A DNA stretch of 5,562 bases from Anaerolineales bacterium (GCA_016932955.1 JAFGBV010000074.1:1-5562), one strand, 5' to 3'. Numbered from the stretch's first letter, positions 1 to 5,474 are shown. Program-made: numbers and translations. Notes: generated from the sequence alone by a model not told the origin.

Positions 1-937
1 CGCCGGCACTAAGCATTTCCAATTGATCAAGCACAAAACCCGCATCCGCTATCCAGGTGCCTAACCGATCATCAAGATTGAGTGGGCCATAAATATTTGT
101 TAGGGTGCGATCAAAGGCCAGCGGTTCTTCCAGCACAACTCGCCCGTTGGGAAATGCGGTGTATAAAGTCTCATAAGTGTGACTCATGCTAACAACAACG
201 TATCCGTGACTGGCCAGTTCTTCCATCGAGGTCAAATGACGAGCAAAATCGTCTCCGCCAAACCCGTGCGAGAAAACCAGCACTGGAAATTGGGAGACTG
301 TGCCATACAGCGGCGCATCCAGGTAGGAATATGTGACTACTAAATCCATGTGATTGGCAATGAAGGTCGGCAGGCCCATACGCTCTAAAATCAACGGTCC
401 CACGCGGTCCACCTCTGGCCAATACGGCTGCGGGGTGGTTCCTCTGGCAGGGCTGGCGGGATACCAGACGCGTACCATCAATTCGCGAGGATCATTCGGA
501 TCACTGGTGAATTGTTCGAGCCTGGAATCGTCCACCCAATAAAAGTCCCGCGTGCCCACTGCATACAAGCCGGTTGGGTCAGGGATGCGAAATACGGGCA
601 CAACAGTTGATACAACCAGAGTGACAACCAGGCCTAGCCCAGCCAAGTGCATGCCCAGAAGTTTCCCTGCCCATTTCAAACATCCTTGCCAGGGCGCATC
701 GTCTTTCTGCGAGCGCCGGAAAGCCGCTGGGCTGAGCAAGGCCAAGCAGACCGCTATACCGTAAGCGAGGCTCATTTGCCAACGAGTTTTCTCCAGAACA
801 ACGTGCAAGAGCAGTACCAGTAAGTTCAGACCGGGCAGAGCATATTTCCATCGCCCCATCCGCCCGGCCCTGGGCCAGGCATATTGGAGCAGAATCAACC
901 CCAGAGTAATAATCAGCAAAATCTCAAACGGTCGCAT
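1..937 (-). CDS. Membrane-anchored alpha/beta hydrolase, PAF-acetylhydrolase-like (partial, C-terminus beyond left edge)
   Basis: The frame is open from an ATG at 937 to the window edge, giving 312 residues without a stop; the 3' end of the gene is missing. The N-terminus has four hydrophobic segments, at about residues 4-21, 32-48, 55-73 and 93-113, which should anchor it in the membrane. The hydrolase domain follows: a strand with VWYPA at about 157-161, the oxyanion-hole type motif FSHGFGG at 222-228, and the segment SHGYVVVSMSH at 243-253. These resemble the FSHGLG...LASHGFIVAAVEHRD region of plasma/type II platelet-activating factor acetylhydrolases. The nucleophile Ser (GHSFGG-type) and the rest of the catalytic triad would lie beyond the edge, so activity cannot be judged. 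The substrate is probably a short-chain or oxidised ester, by family only. The start is supported by a strong Shine-Dalgarno at 944-950. The gene lies 186 bp downstream of the STAND gene on the same strand but appears to have its own promoter. Confidence 0.82.
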   Translation of the reverse strand, partial: MRPFEILLIITLGLILLQYAWPRAGRMGRWKYALPGLNLLVLLLHVVLEKTRWQMSLAYGIAVCLALLSPAAFRRSQKDDAPWQGCLKWAGKLLGMHLAGLGLVVTLVVSTVVPVFRIPDPTGLYAVGTRDFYWVDDSRLEQFTSDPNDPRELMVRVWYPASPARGTTPQPYWPEVDRVGPLILERMGLPTFIANHMDLVVTYSYLDAPLYGTVSQFPVLVFSHGFGGDDFARHLTSMEELASHGYVVVSMSHTYETLYTAFPNGRVVLEEPLAFDRTLTNIYGPLNLDDRLGTWIADAGFVLDQLEMLSAG

Positions 938-943
938 GCCTAA

Positions 944-950
944 CCTCCCT
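944..950 (-). promoter_or_regulatory. Shine-Dalgarno site of the hydrolase gene
   Basis: On the minus strand AGGGAGG precedes the ATG at 937 with a 6-nt spacer. This near-ideal match fixes the start, and no other in-frame ATG lies close upstream. Confidence 0.75.
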
Positions 951-1029
951 CAGACGATCTAGAGAAGTGAGTAACCAGCAATACTGTCTTGTTTGGAACT
1001 GCTCCAGTAGGATGAGCAACTACTGAACT

Positions 1030-1060
1030 ATTTTAGCATGCCAGTGCATCCCGAGGTAAA
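1030..1060 (-). promoter_or_regulatory. Candidate extended -10 promoter for the hydrolase gene
   Basis: Read on the minus strand there is TGC-TAAAAT (1038 down to 1030), an extended -10 element with five of six hexamer matches. A weak -35, TTTACC (1060 down to 1055), lies 19 bp upstream. Transcription would begin near 1023 and give a leader of about 85 nt. This would let the hydrolase be expressed independently of the upstream STAND gene. The call is by eye. Confidence 0.4.
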
Positions 1061-1095
1061 CAGTTCAACGATGATTTGGCTTGTACTGGTCATAC

Positions 1096-1117
1096 AAAAA
1101 TAGCGCCCAGTGGTGCG
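1096..1117 (-). terminator. Weak candidate intrinsic terminator after the STAND gene
   Basis: On the minus strand, 7 nt past the TAA stop, CGC-A-CC and GG-GCG can pair as a five-base-pair GC stem with one bulged A and an ACT loop. CTATTTTTG follows. The stem is short, so termination may be partial and some read-through into the hydrolase gene is possible. Confidence 0.35.
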
Positions 1118-1123
1118 ACCGAT

Positions 1124-3088
1124 TTACTCCGTTTTACCATTAGGCGCAATTTCAGATGCCGTGTTGTCACTCATCTTCCATAACCCCGCCCACAGCCGCT
1201 GTCGCTCGCGGGCTTGCCAAGTCAGGCGGATTCCCCGTACTGCACTGTAAAGCATAGACCCTAGCAAAACCAGCCCCAGAGCACATGTCACGATCAATGC
1301 CATTAGCGGATCCAGATGCTCAAGCAGTAAATCTGCCAACTGCTGGCCGAAAGCCATTAGTCCGAATGCCACCAGCGTTGCGAAGCCAAGTAGCGCCGCC
1401 ATTCTTCGCACCGTATAGTTTTCCTTCCGCTCCTGCTGGTAGAGGCGCGCTCCCATGCCATAGACCTGCACCGGCAGAGAAGCCTGAAATGCCTGGAATA
1501 CTTTCCAGTTGAGATTTGTTTCTGGGCAAAACAATTCTCGGGCAGCCAGGCACACCAGATAGCCAAATCCATAATCTGCCCCCTCAAATTTTTTGACAAA
1601 TTTCTTGCGTGTCTCAGTGTGAGCAGAATCCCAATCCTGGTCGGCATATTTATTCACATCACATACCATATCACTTGTGGTCTCTAAATAACGTTCTTGC
1701 CACTCCCGGGCGTCCTCCTGATCTGGCGCAGGCAAACTGGCAAACTTATAGATCGCATACTTCAGCACCACATCGTGGATCCCCCAGTCATTCCCCGCCC
1801 GCTCAAGCAGCCTTGCATCTGAGCGCAGATCTTCAGCCCATTTCCAGGCGTGCCCTGTCGGGGCGTTCCATAATGCTGCTAGTGACGGCAGGTCGTAGCT
1901 GCGCAGACGTGGCAGAGCGCCCAACTTTGCAAACGCCCGGCGCTGATCTGGGTGGAGGATCTCGTAAGCCATGCGCACTGGAGCCAATAACTCGCGCTGA
2001 ACACCGCTGTCCTCCTCCAATGGCGGGGCAAGTAACTCAGACAGTACTGCCTCGTAGCCACGCTGTGCAGTCAGCCGCAACGCAAGGTGCAGCCCCAGGG
2101 GGTTGTAGCGTACGGCATCCGCCAGGTTTTTTAGCTCTGCATCGTCAATAGCAATTCCCTCGTTCTCCGGGCTGCGTGCCAGGGCGACTGTCTCGTTCCA
2201 GTCCAGGGCTGGCACGTGGACGACCGCATCGGGCTCCGCAATCAGTGTGACGGCAGTCTGACTTGTGGTGACAACCACCTGACAGTTGGGGGGGAGGATA
2301 GTGGTGAAAGCCTTTAACGGCTCGGTCGCTTCAACAGAATCTAACAAGAATAGTATCTTCTGCTTAATAAGTTGGCGGGACAAGATGCTACCCAGATCCG
2401 CTTTATTCTTTGGTAAAGCTTTCTCTGGAGACAGCCTGGTAAACAGGAGATGCAGCCACTCGTCCAGGTTGTTTGAATTATCCGGGCGCAGCGTAACAAC
2501 CTGATCGTAATACAAGTGAGCCAGTGGCGATGCGTTGATCATATCCAATAGGGTTGTTTTGCCAATTCCAGGTGGCCCATGAAGTACCAACACCTTCGGA
2601 CCAAGTGGATGTTCTCTGGATTGGTTCTTCAAGTCAAGTTGTAGGTGCTTTTCGATTTGGGCCCATACTCTTGGGCGTGGCACCCATTGTTGTCGCCAAA
2701 CTGGTTCTCCCTCGGGAATTTGCCTTCCCCGAGTCCATTGCTTGAAATTGAAATCATCTAGGAGCACCAAGAAATCGCTAGGGCCCATTGAGAGCCAATA
2801 ACGCACCGCAGCAACAGTCTTGAGCCCGCGCTTGCCATAATAGTATTCAAGAATTTTCCTGATGTTTTGTTCGGTAAGCGGTTTGCTGCCTTTGATTTGA
2901 CCATGGAGCCAGGCGTTGATGGCGGATTTATCCAGCGGGATGCCGTGGTCAGGGCTGAGTTTTTCTGGCAGGCAGGCCAACTCGTGTTTTGCATTGCCCC
3001 ATGTCTTTGGGATGTCGGGTGGCAGATTGGCAAGAACTACTTGTAGTAGATATGCGCTAAACTCGGTGTAAGGGGTGTGGTTGCTCAT
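1124..3088 (-). CDS. STAND/NB-ARC NTPase with N-terminal HTH-like region and two C-terminal transmembrane helices
   Basis: This 654-residue protein reads as a signal-transduction ATPase of the STAND class. Residues about 10-85 are helical and end in an INAWLHG...LTEQNIRKIL pattern that resembles an XRE-type helix-turn-helix. The NB-ARC core follows: P-loop GPPGIGKTT at 171-179, Walker B ILFLLD at 245-250, a VVVTTSQ strand at 271-277 and a GLPLAL-like NPLGLHLAL at 329-337. A winged-helix region ends in GIHDV at 436-440, matching the MHD motif that senses nucleotide state. Residues about 450-560 match nothing I recognise; no TPR, WD40 or LRR repeats are visible. Two hydrophobic helices lie at about 562-589 and 594-616, with a charged tail. 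The second Walker B acidic residue is Ser (LLDS) and the usual Arg of the TTR motif is absent. ATG 3088 was chosen because the HTH-like region begins just after it. The frame stays open to 3532, but that extension is antisense to the recombinase operon. No clear Shine-Dalgarno is seen. The role could be regulation or phage defence; the family alone does not decide. Confidence 0.85.
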   Translation of the reverse strand: MSNHTPYTEFSAYLLQVVLANLPPDIPKTWGNAKHELACLPEKLSPDHGIPLDKSAINAWLHGQIKGSKPLTEQNIRKILEYYYGKRGLKTVAAVRYWLSMGPSDFLVLLDDFNFKQWTRGRQIPEGEPVWRQQWVPRPRVWAQIEKHLQLDLKNQSREHPLGPKVLVLHGPPGIGKTTLLDMINASPLAHLYYDQVVTLRPDNSNNLDEWLHLLFTRLSPEKALPKNKADLGSILSRQLIKQKILFLLDSVEATEPLKAFTTILPPNCQVVVTTSQTAVTLIAEPDAVVHVPALDWNETVALARSPENEGIAIDDAELKNLADAVRYNPLGLHLALRLTAQRGYEAVLSELLAPPLEEDSGVQRELLAPVRMAYEILHPDQRRAFAKLGALPRLRSYDLPSLAALWNAPTGHAWKWAEDLRSDARLLERAGNDWGIHDVVLKYAIYKFASLPAPDQEDAREWQERYLETTSDMVCDVNKYADQDWDSAHTETRKKFVKKFEGADYGFGYLVCLAARELFCPETNLNWKVFQAFQASLPVQVYGMGARLYQQERKENYTVRRMAALLGFATLVAFGLMAFGQQLADLLLEHLDPLMALIVTCALGLVLLGSMLYSAVRGIRLTWQARERQRLWAGLWKMSDNTASEIAPNGKTE

Positions 3089-3096
3089 TGCATCGA

Positions 3097-3102
3097 ATTC
3101 TA
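3097..3102 (-). promoter_or_regulatory. Alternative -10 box giving a leaderless STAND mRNA
   Basis: On the minus strand TAGAAT (five of six to consensus) lies 8 nt before the ATG at 3088. Transcription would start at or next to the start codon, which would explain the missing Shine-Dalgarno. No good -35 is paired with it, so it competes with the promoter at 3117-3145. Confidence 0.25.
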
Positions 3103-3116
3103 ATGTGCTTAACACA

Positions 3117-3145
3117 ACATTAAACGATTTTAATCTGTTCACCAA
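3117..3145 (-). promoter_or_regulatory. Candidate promoter of the STAND gene
   Basis: On the minus strand TTGGTG (3145 down to 3140) and TAATGT (3122 down to 3117) are separated by 17 bp. The -35 lies inside one copy of an 11-bp tandem repeat, so a protein binding that repeat would affect this promoter. The other repeat copy gives a second pairing, TTGGTG with TAAAAT at 18 bp. The predicted start near 3110 leaves a leader of about 22 nt. Confidence 0.4.
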
Positions 3146-3157
3146 GAGTTCACCAAG
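3137..3157 (+). repeat. Tandem direct repeat, two GTTCACCAAG copies one helical turn apart
   Basis: GTTCACCAAG occurs at 3137-3146 and again at 3148-3157, separated by a single A, giving an 11-bp period. Two copies spaced one turn of DNA would place two protein subunits on the same face, as at many operators. The repeat overlaps the predicted -35 of the STAND gene. A related sequence, GTTCACCACCAAG, occurs at 5511-5523 beyond the recombinase. Confidence 0.6.
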
Positions 3158-3187
3158 CTCCTGGGTAGGTTTTTGGTATCTTGTGGT

Positions 3188-3224
3188 TGTGCACAGAATG
3201 CTAGGTTTGCATGCGATGATATCA
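3188..3224. repeat. Short perfect palindromes upstream of the recombinase operon
   Basis: TGTGCACA (3188-3195), GCATGC (3209-3214) and TGATATCA (3217-3224) lie within 37 bp. Each is short enough to arise by chance, but together they make this the most symmetric part of the divergent spacer, where operators for the recombinase operon are expected. No convincing paired -35/-10 for the rightward operon could be fixed here. Confidence 0.35.
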
Positions 3225-3229
3225 CAAAA

Positions 3230-3241
3230 GTGGCGCGCCAC
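3230..3241. repeat. Perfect 12-bp palindrome GTGGCGCGCCAC
   Basis: This is a perfect GC-rich palindrome 25 bp before the first start codon of the recombinase operon. It could be a repressor operator. Its last four bases also belong to the neighbouring hairpin over the ribosome binding site, so the two foldings would compete in RNA. Confidence 0.5.
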
Positions 3242-3260
3242 GTAAAAAAATACGTGGAGG
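3238..3260 (+). promoter_or_regulatory. Hairpin overlapping the Shine-Dalgarno of the 64-aa ORF
   Basis: CCACGTA (3238-3244) pairs perfectly with TACGTGG (3251-3257) around a six-A loop. The last two stem bases are the first two of the GGAGG Shine-Dalgarno at 3256-3260, five bases before the ATG at 3266. When folded, the stem would partly hide the ribosome site, a plausible brake on translation of the operon. Structure and overlap are read directly; the regulatory role is inferred. Confidence 0.45.
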
Positions 3261-3265
3261 ATATG

Positions 3266-3460
3266 ATGGAAAAACCAAAAAATTCCCCGAACAATCCTGC
3301 TGATCAGGAGCGCATTGACGCGTTCTGCCGGGCGCTGGCACAGGCGCTGCGGCGCATTGCCGGGCGCGAGCAGGAATCTGTCCCCGATGATTTGCCTAAA
3401 GTCGCTCGTGCATTGCCCAAAACAACCGAGGAGAAACCTGATGAAAAGCAAAAAAGTTGA
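3266..3460 (+). CDS. Small charged protein of unknown function preceding the recombinase
   Basis: This 64-residue ORF is preceded by GGAGG with 5-nt spacing, which favours ATG 3266 over the adjacent ATG at 3263 (2-nt spacing) or the ATG at 3173 (no ribosome site). I do not recognise a family. A likely amphipathic helix lies at residues 12-33 (ERIDAFCRALAQALRRIAG), followed by a Pro/Lys/Glu-rich tail. No signal peptide or membrane segment is seen. It overlaps the recombinase gene by 20 bp, and the recombinase ribosome site lies inside it, so the two should be translationally coupled. That arrangement suggests an accessory or regulatory partner of the recombinase. It might instead only serve as a translated leader. 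Confidence 0.6.
   Translation: MEKPKNSPNNPADQERIDAFCRALAQALRRIAGREQESVPDDLPKVARALPKTTEEKPDEKQKS
3428..3433 (+). promoter_or_regulatory. Shine-Dalgarno of the recombinase gene
   Basis: GAGGAG lies seven bases before ATG 3441, within the 3' end of the 64-aa ORF. It fixes the recombinase start at 3441 rather than at the in-frame ATG at 3315, which has no such site and lies deep in the upstream gene. Confidence 0.7.
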
Positions 3461-5258
3461 CGATGTGAAAGGCCTGCTCGCCCCCACCACCGCAGCCGAG
3501 CTCGAAAAAATGGTGGCAGGGATACTGCGCAAGGAAGACGCGCCTGGCGGCGAGACCTGGGCGGTGTATACGCGCCTCTCACGCGTGGACCCGCGTAACC
3601 CCGGCTACTCGCTGGAGATCCAGCCCGACCGGGCGGAGGAGTATGCGCGCGCACACGGCGCACAGCATGTGGTGGTGTACAGCGACCCGGCGCGTACCGG
3701 CAGGAACAGCCGTCGCCCGGAATTGCAGCGCATGCTCCGGGACATCAAGGCTGGCAAAATCCAGGTGGTGGTGATCCACCGCCTGGACCGCTGCTATCGC
3801 AACCTGGAGTCGATGCTCAAGTTCATTCGCTTGCTGCGCCGCTACAACGTGCGCCTGGCCAGCGTGACGGAGAATATCGACACGGATACCTGGTGGGGGA
3901 GGGTGGTGCTGTGCGTGCTGGGGATCATGGCGGAGGCGTACGTGTGGCAGGTGAGCGCGCGCACGCGCGAGGCCAAAGCGGAGCGTGTGCGGCGTGGACT
4001 GGCCAATGGCAACATTCCCTTTGGTTATTGCAACGGGCTTTGCTCTGACTGCGCTGATCCCAATGGGCCGGGGTACTGCCCCTTTGTGGGCAACCCTGAT
4101 CGATCGGAAAGCAGCCGCGGCCGGGTTCCCGTTCCGCATCCGGTTGACCAGCACGCTGTGCGCCTGATGGCGGCGCTGTACCACCAGGGCATGAGTTACC
4201 GGGAGATCGCCGAATACCTGGAAACGCATACGTTCCGCCTGCCGGATGGCAGTGAAGTGCGTTTTCGCACGCGCGGCATCCCGGGGCGCTGCGAGCCGCA
4301 GCCGTTCAAGCGCGACAGCGTGCGGGCGGTGCTGGAGAATCCCTTCCATGCGGGGGTGGTGGCCTTGCGCCCGCACGCGCCGCTGGACATGGAGGACGAC
4401 CCCGAGAACCCGGAACAGCGCAGTGAGGCGGCTGAGCGCGTCCCCAAGCGCCAGATCCTGGAGCTGCAGCCGGGGCAGCACCTGCCGCTGTACTCTGTGC
4501 GCCTGTGGGAGAGCAACCAGCAGCTGCGACGGCAAAAGGGCAGCACCTCGCACACGGCCAGCCGGCCCATGCGCATCTACCCGTTGAGCGGGGTGGCGCG
4601 CTGCTGGGAGTGTTATGCCCGCGAGGGCCGCCAGGCCAGCCTGCGCGGCTCGCGCGGCGGGCGCGGCGAGACGGCTTATTACCGCTGTGCAGCCCTGCAT
4701 GACAGTTATCGCTCTCGCCAGCGCCGCAGCGAGGTCGACATCGAGCCCGCCCTGGCCGCTACCGGCCTTGGTGCGCAGCCTGAAGGCGAAAACCCGGCTT
4801 CCTGGCATGCCACGCTGCACAGTGATCGCCTGGAAGCGCAGGTCGACCGGCTGGTGGCGCGGCTGGCCATCCCGGCAGAATGGCACGAGCGCATCCTGGC
4901 CTACTACCTGAGCGAGGAGGGCCTGACTGAGTTTGAGCGCCAGGGTTATAACCTGCGCCAGGAACTGGCCCGCCAGCAGGCGCTCTTTGAGCGCGGCTAC
5001 ATCGATCTGACAAAGTTCGAGCAGTGCGCCGGGCAGGTGCAACGGCAGTTGAACGCGCTGCAGCCCTCGTCCCGGCCCGAGGCGCGCGCTGTGCTGCCGG
5101 TGCTGGCTGATTTTGCGGGCCTGTGGCGGCAGACGACGGACGGGGAGAAGCGCGTGCTGCTGCAGGTGATCTTTGCCGGGCTGTACTTCGATGCCCAGGG
5201 GGCGCTGCGTAAAGCCATGACGCGCAGCCCCTTCGACCGCTTGCTGGGCCTGGCATAA
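3441..5258 (+). CDS. Large serine recombinase (resolvase/invertase family, integrase-like)
   Basis: The 605-residue protein should cut and rejoin DNA through a phosphoserine link. After a 38-residue lead, the resolvase domain (about 39-185) carries YTRLS with nucleophile Ser47 and Arg45, the TGRNSRRPEL segment at 86-95, and HRLDRCYRN at 113-121 with the expected Asp116, Arg117 and Arg120. The long E-helix region leads to PFGY at 193-196. The recombinase domain spans about 235-315 (SYREIAEYL, then FKRDSVRAVLENPFHAGVV). A zinc-ribbon region follows with C388, C391, C416 and possibly H420, and a coiled-coil-like helix at about 495-545. The C-terminal RVLLQVIFAGLYFD stretch is typical of the family. 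A Cys cluster (C197, C201, C204, C213) is inserted just after PFGY. All catalytic residues I can place are present, so the enzyme looks intact. Size fits large serine integrases/transposases. No directionality factor is evident, and the target site is unknown. Confidence 0.93.
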   Translation: MKSKKVDDVKGLLAPTTAAELEKMVAGILRKEDAPGGETWAVYTRLSRVDPRNPGYSLEIQPDRAEEYARAHGAQHVVVYSDPARTGRNSRRPELQRMLRDIKAGKIQVVVIHRLDRCYRNLESMLKFIRLLRRYNVRLASVTENIDTDTWWGRVVLCVLGIMAEAYVWQVSARTREAKAERVRRGLANGNIPFGYCNGLCSDCADPNGPGYCPFVGNPDRSESSRGRVPVPHPVDQHAVRLMAALYHQGMSYREIAEYLETHTFRLPDGSEVRFRTRGIPGRCEPQPFKRDSVRAVLENPFHAGVVALRPHAPLDMEDDPENPEQRSEAAERVPKRQILELQPGQHLPLYSVRLWESNQQLRRQKGSTSHTASRPMRIYPLSGVARCWECYAREGRQASLRGSRGGRGETAYYRCAALHDSYRSRQRRSEVDIEPALAATGLGAQPEGENPASWHATLHSDRLEAQVDRLVARLAIPAEWHERILAYYLSEEGLTEFERQGYNLRQELARQQALFERGYIDLTKFEQCAGQVQRQLNALQPSSRPEARAVLPVLADFAGLWRQTTDGEKRVLLQVIFAGLYFDAQGALRKAMTRSPFDRLLGLA

Positions 5259-5270
5259 GCCTGGCGGCAT

Positions 5271-5311
5271 CCAAAAACAGGCGTCTTGCCCTTGCGGACG
5301 CCTGTTTTTGG
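5271..5311 (+). terminator. Strong bidirectional intrinsic terminator after the recombinase
   Basis: A perfect 15-bp inverted repeat (5271-5285 with 5297-5311) surrounds an 11-nt loop. The stem core is ACAGGCGTC/GACGCCTGT, flanked by five A on the left and five T on the right. It can therefore terminate transcription from either side. It begins 12 bp after the recombinase stop codon. Confidence 0.92.
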
Positions 5312-5376
5312 GTCACTGATTTGCGCATAGTCATTGTCTATGATCTAATACCCCAAAACATCCTCCATCAAACCCC

Positions 5377-5390
5377 ACTTGCAGGCAAGT
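5377..5390. repeat. 14-bp dyad ACTTGC-AG-GCAAGT
   Basis: Perfect six-base half-sites flank an asymmetric AG centre. It ends 5 bp before a perfect TATAAT on the plus strand, so it could be an operator. A dyad with a non-palindromic central dinucleotide is also the form expected for a serine-recombinase crossover site, but serine integrase sites are usually longer. Confidence 0.45.
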
Positions 5391-5395
5391 CATTG

Positions 5396-5401
5396 TATAA
5401 T
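5396..5401 (+). promoter_or_regulatory. Perfect -10 hexamer pointing right
   Basis: TATAAT is exact, but no -35 match exists 15 to 19 bp upstream; TTGCAG at 5379-5384 is only 11 bp away. If used, it would need an activator, perhaps at the 5377-5390 dyad. The transcript would start near 5408 and contain the hairpin at 5432-5474. Confidence 0.3.
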
Positions 5402-5402
5402 G

Positions 5403-5413
5403 TCACTGAGTGA
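5403..5413. repeat. 11-bp palindrome TCACT-G-AGTGA
   Basis: This is a perfect odd-length palindrome centred on 5408, at the predicted start point of the rightward transcript and inside the spacer of the leftward promoter. It is in the right place to act as an operator for either. Confidence 0.4.
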
Positions 5414-5431
5414 TATCTCAATAAAGTGGGC

Positions 5432-5474
5432 GTGGGGTGTTTTGAGCGTGCAAAGCACGCTCAAAACACCCCAC
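5432..5474. repeat. Perfect 20-bp hairpin with AAA loop
   Basis: The arms at 5432-5451 and 5455-5474 pair without mismatch around three A (outer GTGGGG with CCCCAC, inner AGCGTGC with GCACGCT). There is no T-run directly after it on either strand; the nearest T-run on the plus strand begins 12 bases later, so it is not a standard terminator. It could be the core of a small RNA, a palindromic REP/MITE-like unit or a recombination or protein-binding site. Part of its arm is echoed at 5369-5378. Confidence 0.85.

Larger units (their letters stand above)
5394..5421 (-). promoter_or_regulatory. Candidate leftward promoter
   Basis: On the minus strand TTGAGA (5421 down to 5416) and TATACA (5399 down to 5394) are 16 bp apart, with five and four matches to the hexamer consensus. 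It would transcribe leftward towards the bidirectional terminator, giving a short RNA of roughly 100 bases with no clear coding frame. Confidence 0.3.

Noticed and set aside
1000..1018. TGCTC/GAGCA five-bp inverted repeat in the hydrolase leader
   Set aside because: A short stem with a nine-base loop is expected by chance and is not near the ribosome site.
1609..2151. Plus-strand open frame of 180 codons inside the STAND gene
   Set aside because: It is low-complexity Pro/Ser/Arg-rich shadow sequence opposite the conserved NB-ARC and winged-helix region.
3173..3265. Longer version of the 64-aa ORF from ATG 3173
   Set aside because: No Shine-Dalgarno precedes it, and it would run through the palindromic leader; ATG 3266 has GGAGG at five bases.
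3089..3532. N-terminal extension of the STAND frame to an ATG at 3532
   Set aside because: It lies antisense to the small ORF and the recombinase start, has no ribosome site, and the domain-like sequence begins just after ATG 3088.
3579..5270. Minus-strand open frame of 563 codons opposite the recombinase
   Set aside because: It is the antisense shadow of a GC-rich gene. It is rich in Arg, Ala, His and Gln, has no recognisable domain, and the plus strand holds a complete catalytic recombinase.
4759..5334. Minus-strand open frame of 191 codons starting within the terminator region
   Set aside because: It is Arg/Ala/Pro-rich with no motif and reads through the terminator hairpin and the antisense of the recombinase C-terminus.
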